NCBI RefSeq assembly: GCF_017873565.1
Contig: NZ_JAGGKH010000010.1
Span: 1 to 64,000, forward strand
DNA length: 64,000 nt
Direction of reading: 5' to 3'
DNA from: Lederbergia galactosidilytica
Lineage (GTDB): Bacteria; Bacillota; Bacilli; Bacillales; Bacillaceae_C
Under the pieces are notes generated by a model, which worked only from the letters and a program-made list of their open reading frames with translations, made no database searches and was not told where the DNA came from. How positions within the stretch are numbered: position 1 is the stretch's first letter; the number at the start of each line of letters is the position of its first letter. Shown here one piece after another: positions 42,373-52,264 of the stretch. The translations under genes and the position numbers were made by a program.

Positions 42373-43641
42373 TCACTTTAATAAATGTTCTTCGATATAG
42401 TGAACTTGTTTCTGCAATACTTCACCTTGATTTTCCTTTGCATAAAAAATATTGAGCACTCGTTCTCGATCCTCTTTATAGCTTGTCGGATCCTCCATTG
42501 CCCCCTTTAATTCCTTTAGTAAATTTGAAAAGTCATTTACCTTAGGTCCAGGCGTCACATCAAAATAATTAAAATACATTTGATTAGACTTTTGTAAATA
42601 TAAAGTAAGATCATAACTGTAAAATAATACCGGACGGTCTAGTAGTAAATAATCCGTATAACAGCTTGAATAATCCGTCAACAAGATATCCGAATATTTT
42701 AAAAGAAGCTGTGGATCATAATCTTCCTCACTAATATCAATAATATTTTCATAGATACTCGGAACTTGACCACTACTATACATATGCCGCTTAACTAAAA
42801 ATATATATCCCTTTTCTGCACATAATTGATTTAACTTTTGAAAATCGAACACAAGATTAATGTCCGTTTCTAATTTTCCAAAGTTGCGGTGGGTTGGCAT
42901 ATACATAATTACTTTTCGTTGACGGATCCATTCGGGGATGAGTAAATCCTCTTCTGTTTCCTTAAAAAACACATCATTCCGGACTTGCCCCAATTGAAGC
43001 ACATGACTTTCAGGCACTAAAAAAGTTTCCGGATAATAAGAAGAAACGGCTTCGCTTGTCGATACGACATAATTAGTTTTCGCTTGGTTTGTTTTCACAA
43101 CAAAGGTTCCAAAATAACGCTTTAGCCAACTTTTCTCATGGAGTATTTTATACGAAAAGGTTTTTTTATTTGCCCCCCAAACTTTCTTTAGGCCAACACC
43201 ATGCCATGTATTATACGATATAGCACCTCCCAAAAAAGATTTACTGAAATCATCATTGATAGAATGAGAATGGATCACCAATTTAGCTCGTAATTGGTAA
43301 TAGACCCCTTTAGGAGAATGGTGTTTATATGCTTGATATCCTTGCTTGTTGAGTTGTGCCACAACCTGATCATTTTTCGAAATCCAAACACAATCAAGTT
43401 GTGGTTTTTTCCTCATTTCTAAAAATAAGTATTTTGTATTCCCTCTGAATCCCCTTCCATTTTCACCACCAAACACAATAAGATTTCGTTTTTTGGGGAT
43501 TGCCCTAGAGCAAAAATGGAGAGAAACTACAAGAGCACGCTTGGCAATTAGTTTCAACTTTTTTAGGGGCTTGTGATTCACAGATAATAAGATTAAGAGC
43601 AAAAGAATAATTTGTATATAGTCGATTAATTTTCCGTTCAT
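42373..43641 (-). CDS. CDP-alditol phosphotransferase (TagB/TarB-like)
   Basis: 422 residues. A hydrophobic N-terminal segment (about 7-21) and basic patch are followed by the Glyphos_transf domain: NTWHGVGLKKVW (catalytic His), GQVRNDVFF, MYMPTHRNFG, LVKRHMY and ILLTDYSSCYTDY. The THR(N) and KRH variants differ from the TagF copies nearby and place it in the TagB/primase-like branch, so it may add the first alditol phosphate; this is inference. RBS GAGGCGGTAAAGT. Downstream of an SDR and a cytidylyltransferase that may make its CDP-alditol. Confidence 0.85.
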   Translation of the reverse strand: MNGKLIDYIQIILLLLILLSVNHKPLKKLKLIAKRALVVSLHFCSRAIPKKRNLIVFGGENGRGFRGNTKYLFLEMRKKPQLDCVWISKNDQVVAQLNKQGYQAYKHHSPKGVYYQLRAKLVIHSHSINDDFSKSFLGGAISYNTWHGVGLKKVWGANKKTFSYKILHEKSWLKRYFGTFVVKTNQAKTNYVVSTSEAVSSYYPETFLVPESHVLQLGQVRNDVFFKETEEDLLIPEWIRQRKVIMYMPTHRNFGKLETDINLVFDFQKLNQLCAEKGYIFLVKRHMYSSGQVPSIYENIIDISEEDYDPQLLLKYSDILLTDYSSCYTDYLLLDRPVLFYSYDLTLYLQKSNQMYFNYFDVTPGPKVNDFSNLLKELKGAMEDPTSYKEDRERVLNIFYAKENQGEVLQKQVHYIEEHLLK

Positions 43642-43671
43642 ACTTTACCGCCTCAACAATTGATGTCTTTT

Positions 43672-44403
43672 TTACTTTATGGCCTGCGGAGTCGAAGTCT
43701 TTACGACTTGCTTCCTCACCACAATATTTTGTCCATCTAAACAGATCCCATCATCAGATAAAAGCCGATTCACAACCTCACCGACATGCTCTGGTTGCAT
43801 AATTGTTGTCGGATCCTCGTCAGGAGCCAAAACTTTTCGTAATTCTGTTGCACAACGTCCTGGTGAAATACAGTAGACACGAATTCCATATTCGGATAAC
43901 TCTTCCGACAAAGTCTGGGACATACTAATCAAAGCTGCTTTTGATGAAGCATAAGCTAACCAGCCTGGTCTAGCTGAGCTTCCAGCTGTTGATGCAACAT
44001 TTAAAATCTGTCCCCCTGATCGTTTCATATACTTTACCGCTTCTTTCGTTATGTTAAAAACAGAATGGACATTAATTCTATACGTTTTTTCCCAATCCTC
44101 TACAGACGTTTCCAAGAGAGATTTAGGATTGGCATATCCAGCTACATTCACTAGTATATCAATTGTTCCATATCGTACTCCGACCATCTGCATAATCTCG
44201 CTAACTTCTTCATAATTTGTAAGATCAATTGCATGTAAGTCAATATTTTTACTAGAATGCATTAAGTCGACAGTTTCCTTCAGTCCCTCTTCCGTTCTTG
44301 CAAAGAGAATAAACTGGCCTATATCCTTCCTTTTACTTAATTCAATGGCAATCGCCCTTCCGATACCACGGCTAGCACCTGTAATCACACATGTTTTTGT
44401 CAT
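43672..44403 (-). CDS. SDR-family reductase, likely CDP-ribitol pathway (Bcs1-like half)
   Basis: A 243-residue classical short-chain dehydrogenase: TGASRGIGRA (8-17), NVAG, catalytic Ser in NVASTAGSS and YASSK. It starts within the stop codon of the IspD-like gene (TAATG), so the two are translated together. In Haemophilus Bcs1 an IspD-like domain and an SDR domain are fused and make CDP-ribitol from ribulose 5-phosphate; here the same two parts are separate neighbours. The tie to ribitol is inferred from this pairing and from the phosphotransferase genes around it. Confidence 0.75.
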   Translation of the reverse strand: MTKTCVITGASRGIGRAIAIELSKRKDIGQFILFARTEEGLKETVDLMHSSKNIDLHAIDLTNYEEVSEIMQMVGVRYGTIDILVNVAGYANPKSLLETSVEDWEKTYRINVHSVFNITKEAVKYMKRSGGQILNVASTAGSSARPGWLAYASSKAALISMSQTLSEELSEYGIRVYCISPGRCATELRKVLAPDEDPTTIMQPEHVGEVVNRLLSDDGICLDGQNIVVRKQVVKTSTPQAIK

Positions 44404-45092
44404 TAGGAACCCTCCATTAAGATTGTGTCTTTATAAATTGCCTCTGCAATCTTGCGGTCAATTGGCTTCGTAATTTTGATATTGTATTCGCTTCCTTTTA
44501 AAATCGAAATAGGAGATTGATAGTAATGGAAAAACAAGCTTGCATCCTCTGTAAACTCAAGATTATCTTCTCGCGCACACTCATGTGCATACAATAAACG
44601 CTTAGTTGGATATTTATGGGGTAATTGTACGTTCACAAGTTGATCCCGTTGTAAAATTCCTTCCACTTGATTTTTTCCTTGTAGTACCGTAAAAGGGATG
44701 TCTAGACCAAAGATAGCGCTTTCTTTTTCAGTGTAAAGTAACTGGTGAAATTCTTCCTTCGAAACGAATGGGCGAACCGCCTCATGAATCATCACATTTT
44801 CATACTTGGCCTCACACAAAGCCTTATAAACAGACTCCTGTCTCGAAGCTCCACCTACCATGCAGTGAATCGGTGTTGAGAAACCATAATCTTTGATGAT
44901 CTCTTCCGTTTTCAATAGGAACTCAACAGGGCAAGGCAGCAAAATCTCCTTAATTTCCGGAATCTCATCTACTTTCTCTAACACATGAATAAAAATGGGC
45001 TTTCCCGCCAACAACAAAAACTGCTTTGGAATATTCAATTGCATCCGCTTACCAATACCACCTGATAATAAAATAAAGCTGTATTCTTTCAT
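44403..45092 (-). CDS. IspD-family alditol-phosphate cytidylyltransferase
   Basis: 229 residues with the nucleotidyltransferase signature LLSGGIGKRMQLNIPKQFL (8-26), HEAVRPF and TEDASLF. The family includes IspD (methylerythritol phosphate), TarI and Bcs1. Context (partner SDR, teichoic-acid phosphotransferases, TagGH) argues for an alditol-phosphate substrate. IspD in isoprenoid synthesis would normally sit elsewhere, next to ispF. A second, similar enzyme is encoded at 51450. Overlaps the next gene by 1 bp. Confidence 0.78.
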   Translation of the reverse strand: MKEYSFILLSGGIGKRMQLNIPKQFLLLAGKPIFIHVLEKVDEIPEIKEILLPCPVEFLLKTEEIIKDYGFSTPIHCMVGGASRQESVYKALCEAKYENVMIHEAVRPFVSKEEFHQLLYTEKESAIFGLDIPFTVLQGKNQVEGILQRDQLVNVQLPHKYPTKRLLYAHECAREDNLEFTEDASLFFHYYQSPISILKGSEYNIKITKPIDRKIAEAIYKDTILMEGS

Positions 45093-45212
45093 GAGTGGAC
45101 CTCCAAATATTTTTATGTATTGCTTTCTTTAACAATATTCAGCGGATACACTTTTATACCAATTTTAAGATAGAGTTGTTATAAACAACTCTTAGCTAAG
45201 GACGCCATTTAC

Positions 45213-45254
45213 AAAAAAAAGCGTAGAACTCTTTAGTAGAATTCTTACGCTTTT
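45213..45254 (-). terminator. Strong terminator after tagH
   Basis: On the minus strand AAAAGCGTA-GAA-TTCT pairing with AGAGTTCTACGCTTTT, then TTTT; follows the tagH stop by 20 bp. Confidence 0.85.
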
Positions 45255-45273
45255 ATAGTATAAATCTAAAGTT

Positions 45274-46074
45274 TTATTTATTTTTTTGAAATGCAGTTTC
45301 TCTGTATGCATCCTTCTCTTTCTTAGACATCCTCTTATATTCTTTCAAAAACTTCTCGTATTTTGGGATAACTTCCTCTACAGTACCGAATTCCTTTACC
45401 ATACCGAATTCTAGCCATAGAATCTTTTCACAAAATTCCTTCATTTGACCAATCGAATGGCTGACAAAGATCATTGTTTTTCCTCTATCCTTAAACTCTT
45501 TCATTTTCTCAAGGCTTTTTTCTGCAAAAGCTTTATCTCCCACAGAAAGAGCTTCATCAATGATAAGGATATCAGGATCAACACTTACAGAAATCGCAAA
45601 GCCAAGTCTTGATTTCATCCCACTTGAATAAGATTTAACAGGTTGGTCAATAAATTTACCTAGTTCAGAGAACTCTATGATTGCTGGCTCAAGTTCTTTT
45701 ATCTGCTGTTTATTAAAACCCAACATCAATAGTTTTAATTCAATATTATCTCTTCCAGATAAGTCAGCTTTTAAACCCGCAGAAACAGCAATCAAAGCAG
45801 CTTGTCCATTCACCTGGACAGAACCCGAAGTTTCTGGCACGATACCAGAAATAATATTCGATAAGGTCGATTTCCCAGATCCATTAATCCCTATAAACCC
45901 AACAATATCTCCTTTTTCCGCCTCAAAACTTACATCTGTCAAAGCATAGAAGTCTTCCCCATAATTTTTAGGTGTCAAAAGATCTAATATCCGTTCTTTT
46001 GTTGAGGTATATAGTTTATATTTTTTTGTAATATTATTGACGATAATCGCTTTTTCCATAATTGTCACAACCAT
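45274..46074 (-). CDS. tagH: Teichoic acid exporter ATPase TagH
   Basis: 266 residues. Walker A GINGSGKST (about 62-70), Q-loop region, signature YSSGMKSRLGF and Walker B DILIIDEALSVGD mark the RfbB/TagH/KpsT polysaccharide exporter class. The LTPKNYGEDFYALTDVSF opening and ITKKYKLYTS match TagH. It powers export of lipid-linked teichoic acid with TagG. The long C-terminal extension found on B. subtilis TagH is absent. ATG 46074 overlaps the tagG stop as TAATG; an in-frame ATG at 46059 is an alternative. Confidence 0.9.
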   Translation of the reverse strand: MVVTIMEKAIIVNNITKKYKLYTSTKERILDLLTPKNYGEDFYALTDVSFEAEKGDIVGFIGINGSGKSTLSNIISGIVPETSGSVQVNGQAALIAVSAGLKADLSGRDNIELKLLMLGFNKQQIKELEPAIIEFSELGKFIDQPVKSYSSGMKSRLGFAISVSVDPDILIIDEALSVGDKAFAEKSLEKMKEFKDRGKTMIFVSHSIGQMKEFCEKILWLEFGMVKEFGTVEEVIPKYEKFLKEYKRMSKKEKDAYRETAFQKNK

Positions 46075-46892
46075 TATAAATAATCTATAAAATGTCTTCT
46101 GAATTTAACATGGATCGTAGAGCCAAACAAAAACAGTATAATCACCAAAACCCAAAAATAGAGAGTATAGTGCCAATGTTCAATGAAATACCAGTCTAAG
46201 CCGAATAAAGCTGATCGATAACCTTCTATCAAATAATAAAGTGGATTCAGTTTCATAAGAGTAGGTAAGGGCTCATCTAAAATGGATACTTGCCAAAGTA
46301 TTGGTGATAGATATAGAACCATTCTTAGTGTTGCATTTAAAAACATATGCACATCTCTAATGATTGTCGACAATGTTGATGTAATTAAAGATATAGAGAA
46401 CATTAAACAGAATCCCGCAAAAATAAAGTAGAATATTTGTAAAAAACTCACACTAAGATAGTATCCTCCAAGCTGAAATATTATCACAACAACACCTAAT
46501 ATGACTAAGTGTATATAAAATTGTGAAAATAGAGCAATATTCGGAATGACACTCATGGGAAAATTCATTTTTGACAGCATGCGTAGCCGTGTATAAATTG
46601 ACTTAGATCCTTGTATTGTCGCTTGGTAAAAAAATGTCCATAGGACAAATCCACCGAATAGCCAAAAAGCAAATGGTACTTCTATTCCTGGAGCAATTTC
46701 AATGTCTGCACGTTGACGTATACTTCCGAACACAAACCAGTATATGAGCACCTGAATTAGTGGATTCAAAAACTCCCAAACCATCCCCAAATAATTACTT
46801 TTATTGTTACTCTTCAATTCATATAGGGATAATCTACGAATTAGATAAAAGTGGTTAATTTGCTCTTTAATAACTGTGATAGCAGCTTTCAT
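46074..46892 (-). CDS. tagG: Teichoic acid exporter permease TagG
   Basis: A 272-residue ABC-2-type permease with six helices; the N-terminal amphipathic part (IKEQINHFYLIRRLSLYELKS) and NYLGMVWEFLNPLIQVLIYWFVF are typical of TagG/KpsM. LNPLYYLIEGYRS is the usual C-terminal block. It pairs with TagH to flip teichoic acid out. ATG 46892 has AAAGGAAA at good spacing; 46913 is the upstream alternative. The 275-bp gap upstream (46893-47167) holds only an imperfect AATCAAC/GTTGATT hairpin near 47097-47136, possibly a weak terminator of the upstream gene. Confidence 0.9.
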   Translation of the reverse strand: MKAAITVIKEQINHFYLIRRLSLYELKSNNKSNYLGMVWEFLNPLIQVLIYWFVFGSIRQRADIEIAPGIEVPFAFWLFGGFVLWTFFYQATIQGSKSIYTRLRMLSKMNFPMSVIPNIALFSQFYIHLVILGVVVIIFQLGGYYLSVSFLQIFYFIFAGFCLMFSISLITSTLSTIIRDVHMFLNATLRMVLYLSPILWQVSILDEPLPTLMKLNPLYYLIEGYRSALFGLDWYFIEHWHYTLYFWVLVIILFLFGSTIHVKFRRHFIDYL

Positions 46893-47167
46893 ACAATTTC
46901 CTTTCAGGTTCATTAATCAAATGTTCTTTATAAATTATAATCGTACGAAGTTTGAATGACAACAGCACGAAAATCTTCTAGCGATTCAAAACCATATAAT
47001 ATCTTTGATAACTAAATCAATTCGAGTATAAAGACTTACTCCCCTAATTTCCAGAGGTTCTATTTAGAATTAACAAAGAATTTTTGACTTTAATTAATCA
47101 ACAACCCAAAAGCTCTAATGAGTCGTTGATTAGTTTAGGTTCAAACACATAATTAAAATTATTATAC

Positions 47168-49105
47168 TTATTTCTCTTGTTTTTCCTGCTCTGCAATCGA
47201 TCTTTCAAACAGTTCAATTCTTGTTCTTGGCGGCGATAGATTAATCTTGGTTTCTTTCTCTTCCTCAATCCTATTCTCTAAACTCGGGATAATTAGCTCA
47301 TCGACAACATTTTTCGACGCTTTGCCTAATGTATTACCGAAAAAATATTGAACAAACGGAGGAATTTTCTCCATTTCAAAATTACTCTCTTGTATTTTCT
47401 GCAGTAATTCATCCGTAGTCTTAACTAATGGGCCTGGAATAAAGTCAAAATAATTATAATAGAAATCACGGTCCTGAATATATTGTTCAACATCAAACGC
47501 AAAGAAAAGCATTGGCTTATTTAACAACGCATATTCAAAGCACACGGATGAATAGTCGGTAACCAATAAATCTGTAATTAAAAGAAGATCGTTTATTTCA
47601 CGATAGTCACTGACATCATAGAAAAAGTCCGCAAATTCATACGGAATATCTAGTTTATTTTGAACAAAAGGATGGATTTTAAATAGAAATACATATTCCT
47701 CATGTAATTCTTCATAAATTCTTTTTAAATGGAGGACTTCAAAGGGATAATAAGCTGATGATTGTCCATTTCCTCGAAAAGTCGGTGCAAATAAAATAAC
47801 TTTCTTATTCTGTAAGAATGGATACTTAATATGCAATGTGTTGATAACATATTTTTTGTATTCTTCATCAAAAAATATATCTGACCTTGGAACTCCAGTT
47901 GCAAAGACTTTATCTACCGTTATTCCAAAACCTTCTGCATAGTTTTTTCTCACGCCTTCACTGCTTACAGCAGCTTTTGTATAATTCCTATGATTTCTCG
48001 ATTTAGGCGATGGTCCTCCTGGTCTACCTAACCTGCTAAAGCCAAATGTTTTGAACGCGCCAGCAGCATGCCATACTTGGATTAAATCGGTCTTTTTTCG
48101 TATGTCTAACGGGTAGATAAGCGGATAGAAGTCATCCAATAAAATGACCTTAGCTGTGGCAAAATGAAATGCAATTTTGAGTAATTCAAAAAGTGATTTT
48201 TTATCATTAATTCTTTCATTAAATAAAAATTTAATATCTAAATTTAAATCGCGTTTATACAATTCTTCATAAACAAAGAAGAAGTTTCCGTTTAATTCTG
48301 AACGACTATCAGAAGCAAACACAATCTTTTTCTTCATAATTGGTAATAAACCAAATAAAATATAAGCTAGTTTAAATATCCGACGTTTCATAGCTTTGAT
48401 ATATTTATTCTCACGTACTTCATTATCTTCATCAAGCTCTCTAGGATCATACGATTGCAATAGTGAACTTTTAAGGCGAAGTGTCTTCGTGTAACTATCC
48501 AAATCAATTAACAAATTATATTTTAATACCCTTTTCTGTGAAAAATAATGAAGTTTTGTTGCTAAAAGTTTGCTTCCTAGTAACTTCTTTGCACTCGAAA
48601 GTGGTACGGATTTTTGGTACTTTATATCATCTTGATCATCAGGCATTTGTTCCAATCTAACATATAGATTGTATTCGCCAGCCTCTAGCGGCTTCCCTTT
48701 ATTAATCGTTGATAAATCAATACTCCCTCTAAATCCACCCAATTGTTCTAGATCTTGCTCTCCGTCTACATTGGTTAAAATCTCCCCTAATTTGCAATTG
48801 GTTAAAGGGATATGAAACATTTCTTTTTCAAGGATCTGATCATTGGTCATTTCTTCACAAGTATTATCAAAATCCTCTTCCTCACATCTTCTATGATTCT
48901 TTCGATATTCATCGAAATCAATCTTCGGAACAATTAATAAGGTATTTCTTATTCTATCTTCTTCAAAGGTTGCCAAACCACCTATTGTCGCATAACCTTC
49001 GATTTCGAGGTATGGACCGTAAATATTAAATTTTGTAATATCATGAATAACCTTTTTATTATGTTTAAGTTCAGCGTTTTTATTTTCAATTGATGAGATA
49101 AACAA
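47168..49105 (-). CDS. CDP-alditol phosphotransferase with extra N-terminal beta domain
   Basis: 645 residues. About 20-235 form an accessory domain rich in beta strands (FNIYGPYLEIEGYATIGG opening, GFRGSIDLSTI, LYVRLEQ). It resembles the Ig-like linker found in teichoic-acid glycosyltransferases such as TarS and in the protein at the right edge. About 260-610 are the Glyphos_transf domain: LIQVWHAAGAFKTFG, GVPRSDIFF, FAPTFRG, FKIHPF, LLVTDYSSVCFEY. The start is a TTG (49105) with GAGGTGATG upstream. It has a charged C-terminal tail ending EQEKQEK. Likely a polymerase or modifier; the extra domain may help hold the polymer. Confidence 0.82.
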   Translation of the reverse strand: MFISSIENKNAELKHNKKVIHDITKFNIYGPYLEIEGYATIGGLATFEEDRIRNTLLIVPKIDFDEYRKNHRRCEEEDFDNTCEEMTNDQILEKEMFHIPLTNCKLGEILTNVDGEQDLEQLGGFRGSIDLSTINKGKPLEAGEYNLYVRLEQMPDDQDDIKYQKSVPLSSAKKLLGSKLLATKLHYFSQKRVLKYNLLIDLDSYTKTLRLKSSLLQSYDPRELDEDNEVRENKYIKAMKRRIFKLAYILFGLLPIMKKKIVFASDSRSELNGNFFFVYEELYKRDLNLDIKFLFNERINDKKSLFELLKIAFHFATAKVILLDDFYPLIYPLDIRKKTDLIQVWHAAGAFKTFGFSRLGRPGGPSPKSRNHRNYTKAAVSSEGVRKNYAEGFGITVDKVFATGVPRSDIFFDEEYKKYVINTLHIKYPFLQNKKVILFAPTFRGNGQSSAYYPFEVLHLKRIYEELHEEYVFLFKIHPFVQNKLDIPYEFADFFYDVSDYREINDLLLITDLLVTDYSSVCFEYALLNKPMLFFAFDVEQYIQDRDFYYNYFDFIPGPLVKTTDELLQKIQESNFEMEKIPPFVQYFFGNTLGKASKNVVDELIIPSLENRIEEEKETKINLSPPRTRIELFERSIAEQEKQEK

Positions 49106-49188
49106 TAGACATCACCTCTATTTAAAAATTGGTCGAGAAACACTTATCCCTTTGCTCTTCTTAACCCCAAGCAATCCAGACTTGCTAA

Positions 49189-50394
49189 CTATTCAGAGGT
49201 TTGTTGAAGGGTTCTATGCTCAATCTCACCAATTTCTTTTCCATGAATATGATTGACGATTCTTTTGGCACTTTTACCATCTAAGTAGTCAAAAAAATCT
49301 TCTTTAAATTTCATAATACTTGTAAGATCACTTTTTTCATTTAAAATCCAATCCCCTAAACCCACTGTTTCATTGAAAAAGGGGCCAGGTATAAAACTTC
49401 TGTAATCAAAATAAAAATCGCGTTCTTGTAGATACTCCTCGAGATCGTCTGCATAGAACAAAATTGGTCTCTCAAGGAGACTGTAGTCGAAAATGATCGA
49501 AGAATAATCAGTAATAAGAATGTCTGCAACAGCCATTAATTCCTCGATAGTAAAATTCTCATTAATCATTGTCGCAAAAGATTGATCTTTCTCGTGAATC
49601 CAAGAATTTTGTTGCATATAAGGATGGAGATGAATGAGTAAAACATATTCATCTCCCAGCATCGCTCTTAATTCACCAATATTAATCGGACAAGATATTT
49701 TCTCAGGATCATGACTTTTCCCTCTAAACGTAGGAGCGTATAAAAGCACCTTTTTGTTTATTACCTCCGGAAACTGAAGATAAAATTTGTCCTGTGCTTC
49801 ATTTATTTTTCCTATATCGAAGAAAAAGTCTGTACGTGGCACTCCTAATGGGATGATTTTATCCTCATCCATTCCAAATGCTTCTGCATAATAAGGAACG
49901 ACATTTTCGCCGCTAACATATACCTTCGAATAATTAGAATGTACTTTTACATGTTGAAGATATTCTTTGCTCGGACCAAAAGGTTTATTCACTGTGCTGA
50001 GTCCAAACTTCTTAAACGCACCTACCGCATGCCAAAGCTGAATAATATCAGTCCCTTTCCTCGGTTTTATCACATAAACGGGAAAGTAGAAGTCATCGAT
50101 AATAAAGTATCTAGACGTCGCTATCGCATAGACAGATTTCAACATATGAAAAAAATATTCGAATTTCCCCCATAAAGAGCCATTAAATTTTTTTATTAAA
50201 AAAGAGTATTGGTAGTCCGGATATTGACTAACCATTTCTTGATATACATAGTTTAAGTTTCCCTCTATAACATTTGAACGATAGGAAGCAAATGTCACTT
50301 TTTTCTCTTTAATTGGAAAGACGAAGGCTATTATAATATAAACAATCCGTAAAAAATACTTAACTGTAATTGTAGGTAGAAATTTCAAGTTCAC
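49189..50394 (-). CDS. CDP-glycerol/ribitol phosphotransferase (TagF family)
   Basis: 401 residues, closely similar by eye to the protein at 41188 (shared opening LPTITVKYFLRI, IIQLWHAVGAFKKFGL, GVPRTDFFF, YAPTFRGKSHD, LIHLHPYM, ILITDYSSIIFDY). It has the catalytic His in LWHA and the DYSS nucleotide-binding motif. Start GTG 50394 or TTG 50388; the ribosome-like AAAGGTG overlaps, so the true start is uncertain. It sits between tarJ and the 645-residue family member, probably in one operon with tarI and tarJ. Confidence 0.87.
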   Translation of the reverse strand: MNLKFLPTITVKYFLRIVYIIIAFVFPIKEKKVTFASYRSNVIEGNLNYVYQEMVSQYPDYQYSFLIKKFNGSLWGKFEYFFHMLKSVYAIATSRYFIIDDFYFPVYVIKPRKGTDIIQLWHAVGAFKKFGLSTVNKPFGPSKEYLQHVKVHSNYSKVYVSGENVVPYYAEAFGMDEDKIIPLGVPRTDFFFDIGKINEAQDKFYLQFPEVINKKVLLYAPTFRGKSHDPEKISCPINIGELRAMLGDEYVLLIHLHPYMQQNSWIHEKDQSFATMINENFTIEELMAVADILITDYSSIIFDYSLLERPILFYADDLEEYLQERDFYFDYRSFIPGPFFNETVGLGDWILNEKSDLTSIMKFKEDFFDYLDGKSAKRIVNHIHGKEIGEIEHRTLQQTSE

Positions 50395-50427
50395 CTTTTA
50401 TGCCTACCTTCCTTCATAGCTGCACTA

Positions 50428-51453
50428 TTAAATGTTCCAGGCCAATACTGTTTTCCCCCAAGATACAGTTAAATCATTTTCAAAGGCTTCAATAATTTCT
50501 CCAATTGTAGTAACCGATTGAACGGAACCAATAAGTGTTGTCAAATAATCCACAATATCAGGAAATTCCTTCATCATTTCAACTGTGTCAACAAAATCAT
50601 TACGACCACTACGACTACTTCCAATAATGGTAATTCCTTTTTCCAATACCATTCTTGAATTGAGTTGAATAGGATATTCAGATACTCCCATAATTGCAAT
50701 AGACCCTTCTGGATAGATATAATCTATAATCTGATTGATGGCTGATTCACTACCTCTACCACCTACTGCTTCAAAGGCGTGATCGATCGATAAATCTTCA
50801 GGTATCTCATCAATTTGGTAAGTTTCATCTACAAAGGAAAAATGATCCAATTTATATTGATTTTTGCCGAAGACGATGACTTTGCTGTTTGGATACTTTT
50901 TCTTAAGAAGTAAGGAAGTGATATAACCTAAATTACCATCTCCCCAAACGCCTAATACATTTCTTCTTTTATGCGCTTTTGTTTCAAAGCGAGTAATAGA
51001 ATGTGTTGCGATAGTAATTAACTCTGTAAATGCCGCTACTTCTGGATTAATGTCTCCTGGTAATTCAACTAAGCGATCTGCTTCTAAAAACACATAATCC
51101 TGCATAAAGCCATCATAGCCACTTGACCTAAATTTGCTAGAGCGCAAATAGTTTTCTGCACAATACTCATCAACTTCTGTAGGTGTATTAGGAATCATCA
51201 CAACTCTCGTCCCAATTTTAAACTTACCTGAACGATCGAAAACAACTTTACCAATCCCTTCGTGGATTAGCGCCATTGGTAACTTCGCATTCATGGCTTC
51301 TTTTCCTCGGGTACCAGTGTAATAGCGTTGATCCGCAGCACAAATAGAGAGGTATTCAGGTCGAACCACTACATAGTCTGATTGTAAACTTCGGTCTTTA
51401 TAGGTAACCTCAAATTGTCGGGCAGAAACTAATCGATAAACTTGATTGATCAT
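50428..51453 (-). CDS. tarJ: TarJ, ribulose-5-phosphate reductase (MDR family)
   Basis: A 341-residue medium-chain alcohol dehydrogenase. The catalytic zinc residues lie in [10 protein letters not shown] (Cys about 38) and the HEG motif (LIHEGIGKV); the nucleotide-binding fold has [12 protein letters not shown] (about 153-164). It is the TarJ/Bcs1-like group that supplies ribitol 5-phosphate for TarI. ATGA overlap with the tarI stop supports a TarIJ unit. A second pair with an SDR reductase lies at 43672-45092. Unusual that both forms are present. Confidence 0.88.
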   Translation of the reverse strand: MINQVYRLVSARQFEVTYKDRSLQSDYVVVRPEYLSICAADQRYYTGTRGKEAMNAKLPMALIHEGIGKVVFDRSGKFKIGTRVVMIPNTPTEVDEYCAENYLRSSKFRSSGYDGFMQDYVFLEADRLVELPGDINPEVAAFTELITIATHSITRFETKAHKRRNVLGVWGDGNLGYITSLLLKKKYPNSKVIVFGKNQYKLDHFSFVDETYQIDEIPEDLSIDHAFEAVGGRGSESAINQIIDYIYPEGSIAIMGVSEYPIQLNSRMVLEKGITIIGSSRSGRNDFVDTVEMMKEFPDIVDYLTTLIGSVQSVTTIGEIIEAFENDLTVSWGKTVLAWNI

Positions 51454-52163
51454 TGTGAAATCCGCTCCTGTATAATGGCATTTGCCACTTTTAAATCATA
51501 AGGGGTAGTTAGTTTGATATTGAATACTTCTCCCCTTACTAGCTTTACTTTTTCACCTTTTAATGCGAATATTTTACAAGCGTCTGTCAATATACCTTTT
51601 TCTGCCTCATCAAGTGATTGATAAAGTTCCACTAGCTTTTTAATATTAAAGCTTTGCGGTGTCTGTCCTTGGAACATTGTGTCACGAACAGGAATTTCAG
51701 TAATTACTTCCTGGTCTTCTGATCGAATAATTGTATCAATTGCTTCAATCACCGTATCAACAGCAGAATATTCTAAAGCAGCATTAATATTTTCATCTAT
51801 AATTCTATGAGTCAAAAATGGACGAACGGAATCATGAGTGACAATAATATCGTCATCATTAATCCCAAAGTGCTCGTCAATATAACGAACTCCACTCATA
51901 ATAGATTCGTTCCGATCATCGCCACCTGAAACAACTACAACTCGATCTGTTTCACCAATATATTTTTTTATAATATCTTTCGTGTGGTTAACCCAATCTT
52001 TACGCGATACAATAATAATTTTATCAAAACGGTCATTCAACAAAAACTTTTCTATTGTATGAATGATAATCGGTCTATTATTTAGAGACAAAAACTGTTT
52101 TGGCATATTTATGTTTCCCATTCTTGAGCCGTTCCCACCAGCTAAGATTTCTGCATATATCAC
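51450..52163 (-). CDS. tarI: TarI, ribitol-5-phosphate cytidylyltransferase
   Basis: A 237-residue IspD-like cytidylyltransferase: [20 protein letters not shown] (4-23), HDSVRPF, TDACKIF and the C-terminal [17 protein letters not shown]. It makes CDP-ribitol from CTP and ribitol 5-phosphate. Translation starts at a GTG (52163) with AAAGGAGATATCACA upstream. First gene of a likely operon tarI-tarJ-49189-47168 driven from the promoter at 52236-52264. Confidence 0.88.
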   Translation of the reverse strand: MIYAEILAGGNGSRMGNINMPKQFLSLNNRPIIIHTIEKFLLNDRFDKIIIVSRKDWVNHTKDIIKKYIGETDRVVVVSGGDDRNESIMSGVRYIDEHFGINDDDIIVTHDSVRPFLTHRIIDENINAALEYSAVDTVIEAIDTIIRSEDQEVITEIPVRDTMFQGQTPQSFNIKKLVELYQSLDEAEKGILTDACKIFALKGEKVKLVRGEVFNIKLTTPYDLKVANAIIQERISQ

Positions 52164-52235
52164 TGTGATATCTCCTTTTTTCTATGTTTATATAAAACTA
52201 ATTTTTTTGTTGAAAGATGTCATAAACTCATAGTA

Positions 52236-52264
52236 AATATACACTTCTTTTTAAATTTTATCAA
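52236..52264 (-). promoter_or_regulatory. SigA-like promoter of the tarIJ operon
   Basis: On the minus strand TTGATA (52259-52264), 17-bp spacer, TATATT (52236-52241), about 73 bp before the GTG start of tarI. Close to consensus. Confidence 0.7.
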
